DNA of 40,231 bases from Flavobacteriaceae bacterium (lineage in GTDB: Bacteria > Bacteroidota > Bacteroidia > Flavobacteriales > Flavobacteriaceae). The first letter of the stretch is position 1. The number at the start of each line of letters is the position of its first letter. Shown in pieces: positions 21,801 through 29,028 of this stretch. The notes under the pieces are model-generated. The model did no database searches and had not been told where the DNA came from. It saw only the letters and a program-made list of their open reading frames with translations. Where the stretch lies: positions 1 to 40,231 of the forward strand of contig JAIXYI010000070.1 of the NCBI GenBank assembly GCA_027490305.1, written 5' to 3'. The position numbers and the translations under genes are program-made.

Positions 21801-22889
21801 CCGTCTACCGTTGCACCTTGGACGGGTACGTTTAAAGGCGTACCAAACAACGGTACGTATACCTTCCAGGCAACAAATGGCGTGGCTCCTACGGCAGTGG
21901 GCAATAACCTGATTGGCAACCCGTATCCGTCACCGATTAGTGCAGATGCCTTCCTTTCTGCCAACCCATCGATCGGAACGCTGTATTTCTGGACGCACAT
22001 CACGCAGACCGCGCCGGGTGCCTCGAACTATGCTTCCTATAACGGCACCGGTGCTGCTGCCGCTGCGGGTGGTGAAGTACCGAATGGTACGATCCAGGTC
22101 GGACAAGGCTTCCTTGTAACTGTTCCGTCTTCCGTAACCGTAACCTTTACCAATGCCATGCGGGCCAACAACCACCAGAACCAGTTCTTCCGTTCGTCCG
22201 AAAGCGCAACCGATACCCCAGAACGCCACCGCATCTGGCTTGACCTGAAAAAAGACGGGGCCGTCATGAGCCAGTCACTCGTAGGCTACGTTTCAGAAGC
22301 AACCAATGCTATCGAGCCGTTGTATGACGGTGCCATGATCCCAGAAAACGCACCTCAATTGTACTCAGTAGTTGGCGACCAGGCATATAGCATCCAGGGT
22401 CGTGCGCTTCCGTTCGCGGACAGTGACATGGTGCCAATGGGTATCAAGACACCTACAGCGGGCAACTACACCATCACACTGAACAGTTTCGATGGCCTTT
22501 TCGGAAGTCAAGCGGTTTACCTTAAAGATAATGTGACCAACGTATTGCACGATATCAAAGCGGGTGACTACACCTTCGCAACCGAAGCCGGAACGTTCAA
22601 TGACCGCTTCCAGATTGTGTATAACACTACCACACTCGGTACCGACCAACCTGTGCTGACTGATAACACGGTAACCGTTTACAAAAACGGAACGTCGCTG
22701 GAAGTCAACGCAGGAACGGTCGACATTGAGTCGGTGAAGATCTTTGATATCCGCGGTCGTTTGGTGGCTAGCCGAAATGCGATCAACGCGACCCACGCAA
22801 CCTTTGCACTGAACGTTGAGCATCAAGTGCTTATTGTTCAGGTGGAAGCGCAAAACGGATCGACGATCACCAAAAAAGTAGCCTATTAA
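12816..22889 (+). CDS. giant (3357-residue) multi-repeat T9SS type C surface protein
   Basis: The ATG at 12816 opens a 38-residue export signal (hydrophobic core LLYVTVFLFAGLLP, ending ATAQ); an in-frame GTG at 12798 is less likely. Domains in order (residues): autotransporter-associated beta-strand repeats (40-585, with GNTLTGGTQIG and GNTYTGTTTV), an Ig-like repeat (588-703), then six YDG domains (KxYDGTT; starts about 703, 870, 958, 1040, 1734, 2471) and eight Big_2/MBG-like Ig domains (QTIxF...TITASQAG; starts about 789, 1127, 1566, 1652, 1822, 2304, 2392, 2557). Also present are two putative-Ig He_PIG domains (1483, 2219), a unique domain (1209-1481), a propeller-like insert (1904-2218), a jelly-roll (2643-2820), and the T9SS type C module (2823-3357, ending KKVAY). 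It is likely a filamentous surface adhesin secreted by the T9SS. The He_PIG-Ig-Ig-YDG-Ig block is present twice. Confidence 0.92.
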   Translation: MKGTLCETSHVAKPVSLTRFLLYVTVFLFAGLLPATAQLWTSGSGSAWLTGSNWGGTVPTSTSIAQFGANPTGAAGVGINFSNATNAGTQTNGSRIQEVGAVEITSARAAAFLIGNSSGTAGATGTFRPMGATVNGVDNTILRNASSQTFTIQNTQGSGSQTMSLALGNATNNVIGVDGTGNIVISSGITGASRRITLNLTGTGDLRLSGTNSFDGGITVNGSSTGRLRIDNTNALPTSGTVRINTAGSIRFNAAGTYGGTTQSLEFNPNQTTTPSIDINTGTVVWQGLVNLLANTRIEPSGAANQLTFSGNMSGSGDLIKQAAGTLLVSGTGNTLTGGTQIGNGTLTVATGSSIGTGALLLAQTGANSTTINLNNSAQTVSSLASTFTATSGTIAQTVNLASGHTLTINQSVNTTFGSGAVNTLTSQLAGAGNVTKTGTGTLAFTSGNTYTGTTTVTAGKLDLGIANALSASSPIVLNGGTLGTATGFAQSLGTLNLNASSSIDLGSASHSITFAASDALTWNGTTLTVNGWTGVAGQAGTGGRIFVGTTASGLTPAQLAKIVFTGYTGHGVILSTGEIVPEDLTPTITITGTLSALTTTYGSASSSTSYSVSAVNLTEGVVVTPPVGIEVSTASDFLSNVGTNASPLTLGTTGTLGATTVYIRLAATATPGTYSGQIQHTSNGAITKTLALAGGTTVNTKTLVITGAAAQDKTFDGNTNAVITGTLSGILGTDDVSLVGTGTFATAAVGSGIAVTSTSTLAGAQASYYNLQQPTGLTASILAGTLTPQTISFAALSNRTYGDSDFNLSATATSGLTVSFSSSNPAVATVSGTTVTIVGAGTTTITASQAGDSQYDAAPSVNRELVIDPKTLTITGAVAAGKVYDGTTGTTFTGTLQGIVNSDLVSFNGTAAFETAAVANGKTVIASAALTGSAIVTANYVLQQPTGLTADVTARPLTLSAATASSKIYDGTTVATISGTLNNVVSGDDVNYDGVGLFDTANVGTAIPVTAAIGLTGSSAGNYSLTQPTGLSADITIRTLTIGGLTANNKSYDQTTNATLSGTAVLNTVVSGEDVTLVGTPVATFDTPDAGTAKTVTITGYSLSGTAIGNYFLTPLTLTANIDKANQTITFAALPSKETVDAPFTITATSDAGLPVSFASSLTTVATVSGTTVTITGSGTTNITASQAGNANYNAASNVVQPLVVNAPLLTQANFTGVTVPRFMGSGTSTRLPVMFRATVSGLAPNTQYRYFINGATSADLGTTNPGAGNPLLLNAAGTTFTYSTGASISSPGNYETLTTDATGSYTGWFGFVNTGNARFTAGNTIFPTIVIGNATGTLTFYRRALDLGMTVLSFGTSATATNGTFIKSTASATAKNFVQLYDNTTGTGRPLASTVVESTGVTVASLVAGYATAAGSWNTIIPNSNTNGVKRIEQRDNLNTLVGCAFDTDGLWTAVNTVNPTGGTTALVISAADAPLNVCPSAPVINSALTATGEVGNTFSYTITAQNSPTSFSASTLSNGLSLDTLSGIISGTPVNAGTFNVSITATNGLGSDTKTLTITIDKGAQVITFNALPAKQVGDPDFVLTATSATSAINPISYTSSDLSVATISGSTVTIVGAGTTTITASQDESADYYATSVDRTLNVSAATNLNQTITFGALPSKTYGDATFTLTATASSGLPVTYSSSNLSVATIAGDVVTIVGAGSATITASQSGGSGYNPAPDVAQNLSVATKELTVTGAVVATKTYDGTTAATISGATLSGVINADDVSLTNVTSGVFASSNAASGIAVTTSFGLQGTRSGNYFVTQPALTGTITKANQTISFGALPSKTTASAPFALTATATSNLAVTYASSNPSVATVSGSTVTIVGIGTSTITASQAGDGNYEAASDVPQLLTVTASTFTNGNIAVLVTNPSSVSTNTTASIVELSPTTAGAVTTTAIPGTGANALRFSGSATSTCYLTTSNDGTRLYFTGANNTDTAANVNALNPRGVGSLDYTATYAIGTTYTGSTGQQTRSATSLNNTTFFIGDQGGFYTNSATTPSPSGNFRGVKAFGGTVYAQSSTIAVGTIAAPSGSTLTVLSGLGASVTSLQDFYLISSGTNGTTFDILYLMYATSNTAGTIAKYSLVGGTWTANGTYTTNFGGFSIAAKPQGGGAYLFVSTGQGALTANNVVRLTDTAGHNATLSITTANNLVLYTAPAGSIAKGIAMAPKLIAPDVTNTTLTASATVGTVFTGYTITAVNAPVSYGATGLPSGLTVDSNSGIISGTPTQAGTFNVTISATNAAGTGTKVLVLTVAKGTQSITFDPLADKDVSDPDFTLVATSATSALNPITFTSSNPSVATVSGTTVHIVGVGTTTITASQAGNADYFAAVDVARLLNVADTSLVDQTIQFDPLANRTYGDIPFVLNATATSGLPVSYISSNPAVATVSGATVTIIGVGTTTITASQTGGSGYNPANPVAQSLTIDPKQLTVVNAVVTTKTYDGTTTATITNAQLSGIVGSDNVSLTGGGVFVDANAGTDKPVTTSYSLTGSNAGNYTLAQPTLTGTINKALQTIVFGAFTTKTDLEPVFDLTATSATSALNPITYASSDTSVATVTNVAGIWKLQVVGTGAATITASQAESTNYSSAATPQTLTVLSGLYLNQFTGVSACPTNGNVPVTPANANGAALTRNTITCNSTANVFNSTTLNATAAVVTTSYIEFSISAASGYKLNLTGLSFFRQASNSAPNRLAVRYSTDNFATFTDWSAAPLSAPTGTVATWDFTDFATAAGGTVTFRVYPYGTQRADLTGTAASSTGTFRLDDVSLYGTVIPASVTWDGTAWSNVTGPTAQIDAVIDGTFATATNGTFTAANLTVTPSGSVNVASGQTLTVQGAVVNNNTTDNSFVLENNGLLLQNPLATTNANSGSVSVRRTANMKRQDYIYWSAPVAGQNLFGFSNQTLSNRFYILNEDTNGFEALFTASPNGLGENTATYNFLPTKGYMVRAPNNHPSTVAPWTGTFKGVPNNGTYTFQATNGVAPTAVGNNLIGNPYPSPISADAFLSANPSIGTLYFWTHITQTAPGASNYASYNGTGAAAAAGGEVPNGTIQVGQGFLVTVPSSVTVTFTNAMRANNHQNQFFRSSESATDTPERHRIWLDLKKDGAVMSQSLVGYVSEATNAIEPLYDGAMIPENAPQLYSVVGDQAYSIQGRALPFADSDMVPMGIKTPTAGNYTITLNSFDGLFGSQAVYLKDNVTNVLHDIKAGDYTFATEAGTFNDRFQIVYNTTTLGTDQPVLTDNTVTVYKNGTSLEVNAGTVDIESVKIFDIRGRLVASRNAINATHATFALNVEHQVLIVQVEAQNGSTITKKVAY

Positions 22890-22907
22890 AAACCTGTGTA
22901 TAATGAG

Positions 22908-22937
22908 AAAAGGCTGTCCGTTTGGGCAGCCTTTTTT
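22908..22937. terminator. intrinsic terminator between convergent genes
   Basis: GGCTGTCC pairs with GGGCAGCC around a 4-base loop with one wobble, flanked by A4 on the left and T6 on the right. It terminates the giant gene on the plus strand and can also act for dnaB on the minus strand, where the U-tract is weaker. Confidence 0.85.
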
Positions 22938-22954
22938 GTTTATCTGAAACTATT

Positions 22955-24499
22955 TTAAAACGGCACGTCACCATCGTCATCCGGACGGTTCATGTTGCTG
23001 CCGAAGGCTTCGTTAGCCGACGGGAAGCGCTTGGTGGCAAACGGGTGTTCGTCGCTGTTCATCTTAGAAGGCAGGTCATCGAAACCGCCGCCGTATTCGT
23101 CGAGGTTGTCGAATTTACCGAGGTTGCCAATGAACTTGAGGCGGATGTTCTCGAGACTTCCGTTACGGTGCTTCGCGATGATGAACTCGGCCTGACCTTC
23201 CGTCGGTGAATGCTCATCGTCGTCCCATTCGTCGATTTTATAATACTCCGGACGGTAGATGAACGAAACGATATCGGCATCCTGTTCGATCGCACCCGAT
23301 TCCCGAAGGTCGGAAAGCAACGGTCGCTTGCTGGATCCGCGTGTTTCGACGGCACGTGACAACTGCGAGAGTGCGATGACCGGAACGTTAAGTTCCTTCG
23401 CCAGCGCCTTTAGGTTACGGGAAATGGTGGAAATCTCCTGTTCGCGGTTCCCTCCTCCTTTTCCACTGCCGCCGGCCGTCATCAACTGCAGGTAGTCGAC
23501 AATGATGAGTTTGATGCCATATTGGGACGATAGACGACGTGCTTTGGCCCGAAGGTCGAAGATCGAAAGCGAAGGCGTATCATCGATAAACAAAGGCGCT
23601 TTCTCGAGGTCTTTTACTTTGACCGTAAGTTGCTCCCACTCGTGTTTTTCGAGTTTTCCGGTTCGGAGTTTCTCGGAAGACAAACCCGTTTCGGAGGAAA
23701 TAAGACGCGTAATGAGCTGTACGGATGACATCTCAAGCGAAAAAACCGCAACAGGCTGTTGGAAATCAATGGCGATGTTTCGCGCCATCGACAACACGAA
23801 CGCCGTCTTACCCATACCCGGACGGGCAGCAATGATGATCAGGTCGCTCGGCTGCCATCCGGAGGTGACCTTATCGAGTTTCTCGAATCCGGTAGCGACG
23901 CCGGAAAGCCCTTCGCGGGACGCGATTTCCTCGATCCGTTTCTTTGCCTGGATGACGAGGCTTTGGGCTGTTTCCGAACTGCGTTTGATGTTCCCCTGTG
24001 TCACTTCGTATAAACGGGATTCGGCCTTATCGAGCAGGTCGAACACGTCGGTGGTTTCATCGTAGGATTCCTCGATGATTTCGGAGGAAATACGGATCAG
24101 GCTTCGCTGGATATATTTCTGGAGGATGATCCTCGAGTGGAATTCGATGTGGGCCGACGAGGAAATTTTCTGCGTCAGCTGGATGAGATAGAAGTCGCCA
24201 CCTGCCATCTCGAGTTTTCCGTTTTTCTTCAATTGGGCCGACACCGTCAGGAGGTCGATTGGCTGCGTATCGGTGAAAAGCTGTACGATCGCTTCGAAGA
24301 TGAAGCGGTGGGCCTCTTTATAGAACGCGTCGGGCTGCAGGATATCGATGACTTCATCCACCCCTTTCTTATCGATCATCATCGCCCCAAGCACCGCTTC
24401 CTCGAGATCCACGGCCTGCGGTTGCAGTTTGCCTTTTTCGAGGTTGATGAGGGTCGATTTGTCGACGCGCACCGGACTTATGTTCCTTAAATTTTCCAT
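22955..24499 (-). CDS. dnaB: replicative DNA helicase DnaB
   Basis: This 514-residue hexameric 5'-3' helicase unwinds DNA at the replication fork. The N-terminal DnaB domain spans about residues 25-130, followed by a linker and the RecA-like domain. Walker A is ARPGMGKTAF (about 225-233), Walker B is LIIVDYLQLM, and the DnaB motifs ALSQLSRAVE and SDLRESGAIEQDAD are intact. The C-terminal part is long and acidic and ends DDDGDVPF, which resembles the SSB-type acidic tip. There is no intein. A near-consensus -7 box (TACATTCG on the minus strand, 24504-24511) lies just upstream. Length and motifs are as expected for the family. Confidence 0.98.
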   Translation of the reverse strand: MENLRNISPVRVDKSTLINLEKGKLQPQAVDLEEAVLGAMMIDKKGVDEVIDILQPDAFYKEAHRFIFEAIVQLFTDTQPIDLLTVSAQLKKNGKLEMAGGDFYLIQLTQKISSSAHIEFHSRIILQKYIQRSLIRISSEIIEESYDETTDVFDLLDKAESRLYEVTQGNIKRSSETAQSLVIQAKKRIEEIASREGLSGVATGFEKLDKVTSGWQPSDLIIIAARPGMGKTAFVLSMARNIAIDFQQPVAVFSLEMSSVQLITRLISSETGLSSEKLRTGKLEKHEWEQLTVKVKDLEKAPLFIDDTPSLSIFDLRAKARRLSSQYGIKLIIVDYLQLMTAGGSGKGGGNREQEISTISRNLKALAKELNVPVIALSQLSRAVETRGSSKRPLLSDLRESGAIEQDADIVSFIYRPEYYKIDEWDDDEHSPTEGQAEFIIAKHRNGSLENIRLKFIGNLGKFDNLDEYGGGFDDLPSKMNSDEHPFATKRFPSANEAFGSNMNRPDDDGDVPF

Positions 24500-24590
24500 A
24501 GGACGAATGTAGCGAAATCAGCGCTCCGGATTTGGGGAAGTAATACACCCGGAACTGTTGAAAAGTTTATTTTATTGTTCATAACCAACA

Positions 24591-24619
24591 AAAAATCCGG
24601 AAGAACACACTTCCGGATT
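24591..24619 (-). terminator. intrinsic terminator of accA
   Basis: On the minus strand AATCCGGAAG pairs perfectly with CTTCCGGATT over a 6-base loop and is followed by a T-run (A5 on the plus strand at 24591-24595). It lies 27 bases after the accA stop. Confidence 0.88.
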
Positions 24620-24645
24620 CTGTTACGTTATCGTTACCGCAACGT

Positions 24646-25599
24646 TTATTCTTTGTATTCCCCCATCCGGCTGTATTTGTCCATTCGTTGGTGCACCAGT
24701 TCTTCTGTTGATAAGTCTTTGATCTCGGCGAATGCCTTCAGGATGTGGTCCTGTACGATTGTATACGCCGCTTCCTTATCGTAATGGGCACCTCCCAATG
24801 GTTCGGGTATCACGCCGTCGACCAATTTCTGTTTGGTCATATCGGCAGAGGTCAGTTTCAATGCTTCGGCTGCCTGTTCTTTAAATTCCCAACTTTTCCA
24901 TAGGATCGACGAACACGACTCTGGAGAAATTACCGAATACCAGGTATTTTCCATCATCAGTACTCGGTCGCCGACGCCGATGCCCAAGGCACCTCCTGAT
25001 GCTCCTTCCCCGATAATCACACAGATAATCGGTGTTTTGAGGCGCGTCATCTCGAAGATGTTTCGTGCGATGGCTTCGCCTTGTCCGCGCTCTTCCGCTT
25101 CCAGTCCGGGATAAGCTCCGGGGGTATCGATAAATGTCACTACCGGCAGGTTGAATTTCTCCGCCATTTTCATCAGGCGAAGTGCCTTGCGGTACCCTTC
25201 CGGGTTGGCCATACCGAAATTGCGGTATTGCCGCGTTTTGGTATTGTATCCTTTCTGTTGCCCGATGAGCATGAATGACTGGTCGCCGATTTTCCCGAGT
25301 CCGCCCACCATCGCCTTATCATCTTTAAAAGAGCGGTCGCCAAATAGTTCCAGCCATGAATCGCCACACATCGCCTTGATATAATCGAGGGTATACGGGC
25401 GGTTTGGATGACGCGACAACTGCACCCGTTGCCAGGCTGTAAGGTTTTTATAGATTGTCTTGCGGGTTTCCTGCAGTCTTTTTTCGATCTGTTGGCAGGT
25501 ATCGGTGACGTCTACATTTGACTCTTTTCCGATGACCTGGCATTTGTCGAGCTGGTCGACGAGTTCCTTGATGGGAAGCTCAAAATCGAGGTATTCCAT
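24646..25599 (-). CDS. accA: acetyl-CoA carboxylase carboxyltransferase subunit alpha
   Basis: This 317-residue protein carries out the transfer of the carboxyl group from biotin carboxyl carrier protein to acetyl-CoA, the first committed step of fatty-acid synthesis, in complex with AccD. Recognisable segments are [10 protein letters not shown] at the N-terminus, [48 protein letters not shown] and [13 protein letters not shown], in the normal order of the crotonase-like carboxyltransferase fold. Length is typical. It has its own promoter, which overlaps the end of the upstream EamA gene, and its own terminator, so it can be transcribed alone. Confidence 0.98.
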   Translation of the reverse strand: MEYLDFELPIKELVDQLDKCQVIGKESNVDVTDTCQQIEKRLQETRKTIYKNLTAWQRVQLSRHPNRPYTLDYIKAMCGDSWLELFGDRSFKDDKAMVGGLGKIGDQSFMLIGQQKGYNTKTRQYRNFGMANPEGYRKALRLMKMAEKFNLPVVTFIDTPGAYPGLEAEERGQGEAIARNIFEMTRLKTPIICVIIGEGASGGALGIGVGDRVLMMENTWYSVISPESCSSILWKSWEFKEQAAEALKLTSADMTKQKLVDGVIPEPLGGAHYDKEAAYTIVQDHILKAFAEIKDLSTEELVHQRMDKYSRMGEYKE

Positions 25600-25619
25600 T
25601 ATTTTTTATTTTGGAAACA

Positions 25620-25650
25620 CAAAGATAACAGTATTTGGGTTACGATTCAA
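25620..25650 (-). promoter_or_regulatory. accA promoter
   Basis: On the minus strand TTG (25648-25650) and TATCTTTG (25620-25627) are 20 bases apart, a full match to the flavobacterial consensus. The -33 element lies within the last codons of the upstream EamA gene. The predicted transcription start is about 15 bases before the accA ATG. Confidence 0.7.
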
Positions 25651-26560
25651 TTCCGTTTCCGTCCGAATCGGAGGTCGCGGCGATCCGCTTGGCCCGCGTC
25701 TTCAAAATACCGTTCATCACGACGGTTGCGAGGATAACCGCAGCACCCAGGTAAAATTCCCATCGCATCTTTTCATCCCCTTTCAACCAAATGATTGCCA
25801 AAAGGATACCATATACGGGCTCAAGGTTGATCGTCAACATGACCGTATACGGCGTAAGGTGCCGCATCACCTGCACCGATGCGATAAAGGCGTAGGCGGT
25901 GCACACCGAACTCAGTATCGCAAGATATGTCCAGTCGGACAATGACAATTCAAAAAAGCCCGGACCGAAACCACCGGTAACGGCGAGCCAGACCGTCAAA
26001 AGAAGGATCCCGCCCATTATTTCGTAGACGGATATGACGGCAGCATCAAACCGCGACGCGAAGGTTCCGTTGACGATGGCGAAGGTAGCCGAGAGAAAAG
26101 CCGAGGTCAGCGCGAGAAGTATTCCTTCCCAAAAACGCGACTCCACCTGAAAGATGATGCAGAGTCCGCCTATGACCAACAGTCCAAACACGATTTCATA
26201 CCACACGACCTTTCGCTTCATGAAAATCGGTTCGAGAAAGGCGGTGAAGAAAGCGCCGGTAGACAAGCACGCCAGTGTAACCGATACGTTCGATACTTTG
26301 ATGGCCTGGAAAAAAGTCAACCAATGCAGGGCAATCACGAAACCTGCCACCAAAAACGCGACGACGGTCTGAAGCGGTACCCGCATCCGGATACGCATAA
26401 GGGCGACATAGACCAACATGAACAATACGGCAAGCGACATCCGGAACCACACCAACGACAAGGCAGGCAATGATATCTTCTTCCCGAGGACGGCGGTGAA
26501 GCCCCACACGAAAACAATGAAATGAAGATGGAGGTAGCTTTTGACCTTATCGTTTGGCAT
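25640..26560 (-). CDS. EamA/DMT family transporter
   Basis: The 306-residue membrane protein has ten predicted transmembrane segments in two homologous five-helix EamA halves (first half about 8-140, second about 150-285). Typical features are the N-terminal FVWGFTAVLGK, LTFFQAIKVSNVSVTLACL in the first half and YAFIASVQVMRHLTPYTVMLT with LEPVYGILL in the second. The family exports metabolites or amino acids across the inner membrane; the substrate here cannot be read from the sequence. The start overlaps the end of the permease gene upstream by 14 bases, so the two are translated from one transcript. Confidence 0.9.
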   Translation of the reverse strand: MPNDKVKSYLHLHFIVFVWGFTAVLGKKISLPALSLVWFRMSLAVLFMLVYVALMRIRMRVPLQTVVAFLVAGFVIALHWLTFFQAIKVSNVSVTLACLSTGAFFTAFLEPIFMKRKVVWYEIVFGLLVIGGLCIIFQVESRFWEGILLALTSAFLSATFAIVNGTFASRFDAAVISVYEIMGGILLLTVWLAVTGGFGPGFFELSLSDWTYLAILSSVCTAYAFIASVQVMRHLTPYTVMLTINLEPVYGILLAIIWLKGDEKMRWEFYLGAAVILATVVMNGILKTRAKRIAATSDSDGNGIES

Positions 26561-27641
26561 TCCGCAGCAGGTAAAACGCTAAGATACCAAAAACGACGTT
26601 CGGTATCCACACCGCGACCAACGGAGGCATAGACGATTTCTCGGCCAGTACGCCAAATACCTTATCAAAGAAGATGTAGGTGAAGGCCAGGAGGATGCCG
26701 ATGGCGAGGTTCATACCCATTCCGCCCCGGCGTTTCATCGACGATACGGCTACAGCGATAATGGTCAAGATGAAGGCTGAGATCGGAATACTGTACTTTT
26801 TATACAATACCACCAAATACACGTTGATGGCTGCCGAGCCCCGTTCGCGTTCCCTGTTGATAAACTTATAAAGATCGCTCAAGGCCAGTGTTTCTGCTAC
26901 GTAAACCGTCGGTGTCAGGTCTTCTGCCTTAAAATTGAAAATCGTATCCTTTTTCTCGGCGGTTTCAATACGGTCATTGAACGGCCCGATGGTGCGTTTG
27001 CGGTAATTGCTGAGGATGTATTTCTCACGCGTCTCGCTCCATTTGATGCGTTCGGCGGTGATTTTGACCTGGAGTTTCAGGTGGCCCGGGTCGCCGGTGA
27101 ACTTCTCATAGGTAAAATTACTTCCGAGTTTGGATACTTGGTTGAACGAGGAGACATGAATGAACTCGTTGTCCGACAATTGTTGGTAGACGTCGGTTGT
27201 CTTTCGCATTTCGCTACGACCACCTCCCCTGAGGTACATATACCGGAAATTGTTAAACCCTTCACTTGCTTTTGGCACGATAAAGAAGCCCATCAACAAG
27301 GCGATGACACATACGATGCCAGCGCCGAGCAAGTAGGGTCGCAGAAACCGCGTGAAGGAAATACCAGAACTGAGAATCGCAATGATTTCGGTATTATTCG
27401 CCAGCTTCGACGTGAACCAAATGACGGAAAGAAACAGGAAGATGGGAAAGAGGAGGTTGGCAAAGTATACCGTAAAATCGTAGTAGTATATGGCCACTTC
27501 CTTAAACGGCACCTTATTCTGGATCATCCGTCCGACCTTTTCGGATACGTCGATTACGATACCGATAGGAATAAACATACCCAGCATCACCACGAAGGTG
27601 GCGAGATAGCGCTTGAGAAGGTATTTATCGATGATGCTCAT
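26547..27641 (-). CDS. LptF/LptG family permease
   Basis: This 364-residue inner-membrane protein has the YjgP/YjgQ layout: N-terminal MSIIDKYLLKRYLATF, three transmembrane segments by about residue 120, a periplasmic beta-jellyroll region (about 125-270), and three C-terminal transmembrane segments (starting near PISAFILTIIAVAVSS). With its partner and the LptB ATPase it pulls lipopolysaccharide from the inner membrane into the Lpt bridge. Whether it is LptF or LptG cannot be decided confidently here; the order after tgt resembles other Flavobacteria and favours the LptG role. It lies 64 bases after tgt and overlaps the EamA gene downstream. Confidence 0.92.
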   Translation of the reverse strand: MSIIDKYLLKRYLATFVVMLGMFIPIGIVIDVSEKVGRMIQNKVPFKEVAIYYYDFTVYFANLLFPIFLFLSVIWFTSKLANNTEIIAILSSGISFTRFLRPYLLGAGIVCVIALLMGFFIVPKASEGFNNFRYMYLRGGGRSEMRKTTDVYQQLSDNEFIHVSSFNQVSKLGSNFTYEKFTGDPGHLKLQVKITAERIKWSETREKYILSNYRKRTIGPFNDRIETAEKKDTIFNFKAEDLTPTVYVAETLALSDLYKFINRERERGSAAINVYLVVLYKKYSIPISAFILTIIAVAVSSMKRRGGMGMNLAIGILLAFTYIFFDKVFGVLAEKSSMPPLVAVWIPNVVFGILAFYLLRNAKR

Positions 27642-27705
27642 ATCGTGTGGCTGGCGTAGTCTTGCAGGCGGATGAACCGGGATATCCCGATACCATCACC
27701 CAACA

Positions 27706-28836
27706 CTACAATCGTTTGTCCATTTGTTTGACCATTTTGTCTTTCCATTCCCGGAAGTCTCCCGCTAAGATATGCTTTCTGGCTTCCCGTACCAACCACA
27801 AATAAAATCCCAGGTTGTGGATGGTCGCAATCTGCTTGCCCAGGTATTCGTCGGCGACGAATAAGTGACGCAGGTACGCCTTTGTATACTCGGTGTCGAC
27901 AAAAGTGTGCCCCATTTCGTCGACCGGCGAAAAATCGTCGGCCCATTTACGGTTCTTGATATTAATGGTGCCGTGGGCCGTAAATAACATGCCGTTTCGG
28001 GCATTCCGGGTGGGCATTACGCAGTCGAACATATCAATGCCGAGCGCGATGTTTTCTAGGATATTGATCGGTGTGCCAACGCCCATCAGGTAACGGGGTT
28101 TATCTTCCGGAAGGATGCCGCACACGACTTCCGTCATGGCATACATCTCCTCTGCCGGCTCCCCTACCGAGAGGCCGCCGATGGCATTCCCCTGTTGTTG
28201 GGTATTGGCGATATACTCCGCGGATTGTGCCCGCAGGTCTTTGTAGGTACTGCCCTGTACGATGGGGAACAACACCTGTTCGTATCCATATTTTACCGGG
28301 GTTTCCGCCAGTCGCGATATACAGCGCTCCAGCCAGCGGTGCGTCATGTGCATCGATCGTTGGGCGTATCGGTAGTCGCATGGATAGGGTGTGCATTCAT
28401 CGAACGCCATAATGATGTCGGCTCCGATTGAACGCTGTATGTCCATTACATTCTCTGGAGTGAACACATGATAGGACCCGTCAATATGGGATTTGAACTT
28501 CACCCCTTCTTCCTTGATCTTCCGATTCGACGAAAGCGAATAGACCTGGTAGCCGCCCGAATCGGTCAGGATATTTCGGTCCCAGTTCATGAACTTGTGG
28601 AGTCCGCCCGCTGCCTCCAATATAGCCGTTTGGGGCCGGAGATAGAGGTGATAGGTATTGCCGAGGATGATGTCGGGGTTGATGTCGTTCTTAAGTTCGC
28701 GCTGGTGCACGCCTTTCACCGAAGCGACGGTGCCCACAGGCATGAAGATTGGCGTCTCGATGGTGCCGTGATCGGTGGTGATGCGGCCCGCGCGCGCTTT
28801 CGATAACGGATCTGTCTGTAGAAGTTCGAATTGCAT
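27706..28836 (-). CDS. tgt: queuine tRNA-guanine transglycosylase
   Basis: The 376-residue enzyme exchanges guanine at tRNA position 34 for the queuine precursor preQ1. The (beta/alpha)8 motifs are present: TPIFMPVGTVASVKG, NTYHLYLRP, ILTDSGGYQVYSL with the catalytic or substrate-binding aspartate, GGLSVGE, YLMGVGTP and DCVMPTRNARNG. The C-terminal zinc site of the classic bacterial enzyme (CxCxxC plus His) is not present: the equivalent stretch reads SPVDEMGHTFVDTEY, with no cysteine. The rest of the domain (AYLRHL, IHNLGFYLWL) is intact, so the enzyme is probably functional and structurally zinc-free. A -7 box lies 18-25 bases upstream. Confidence 0.96.
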   Translation of the reverse strand: MQFELLQTDPLSKARAGRITTDHGTIETPIFMPVGTVASVKGVHQRELKNDINPDIILGNTYHLYLRPQTAILEAAGGLHKFMNWDRNILTDSGGYQVYSLSSNRKIKEEGVKFKSHIDGSYHVFTPENVMDIQRSIGADIIMAFDECTPYPCDYRYAQRSMHMTHRWLERCISRLAETPVKYGYEQVLFPIVQGSTYKDLRAQSAEYIANTQQQGNAIGGLSVGEPAEEMYAMTEVVCGILPEDKPRYLMGVGTPINILENIALGIDMFDCVMPTRNARNGMLFTAHGTINIKNRKWADDFSPVDEMGHTFVDTEYTKAYLRHLFVADEYLGKQIATIHNLGFYLWLVREARKHILAGDFREWKDKMVKQMDKRL

Positions 28837-28853
28837 TCGTTGGAAATAACGCG

Positions 28854-28861
28854 CAAAGATA
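28854..28861 (-). promoter_or_regulatory. -7 box of tgt
   Basis: TATCTTTG on the minus strand matches TAnnTTTG, with a predicted leader of about 11 bases. No TTG lies at standard spacing. Confidence 0.5.
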
Positions 28862-28894
28862 GGGATTTGGTATGGAACGGGCGTGTTGGGGTGT

Positions 28895-29027
28895 GGTTGA
28901 TAGTTGGGGGTTGACGGTTGAGGGTTCAGAGGTCAGAGGTCAGGGTTCGGGGTTCGGGGTTGAGATCGGATGATTTACTAGCAACCTCCGACTATCAACT
29001 ATCAACTATCAACCCTGAACCCTCAAC
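28895..29027. repeat. palindromic heptamer-repeat tract
   Basis: Left arm heptamers (GTTGATA, GTTCGGG types) are mirrored by right arm heptamers (ACTATCA three times, ACCCTGA, ACCCTCA). Two exact inverted pairs are visible: 28895-28906 with 29003-29014 (12 bp) and 28917-28929 with 29015-29027 (13 bp). The whole tract could extrude as a cruciform or fold as a long hairpin. It fills the gap upstream of tgt together with the adjoining inverted-repeat element; no gene is supported in 28837-29217. Confidence 0.8.
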
Positions 29028-29028
29028 T

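Noticed and set aside
23502..24065. plus-strand reading frame of 187 codons opposite dnaB
   Set aside because: It is a shadow of the highly conserved dnaB coding sequence.
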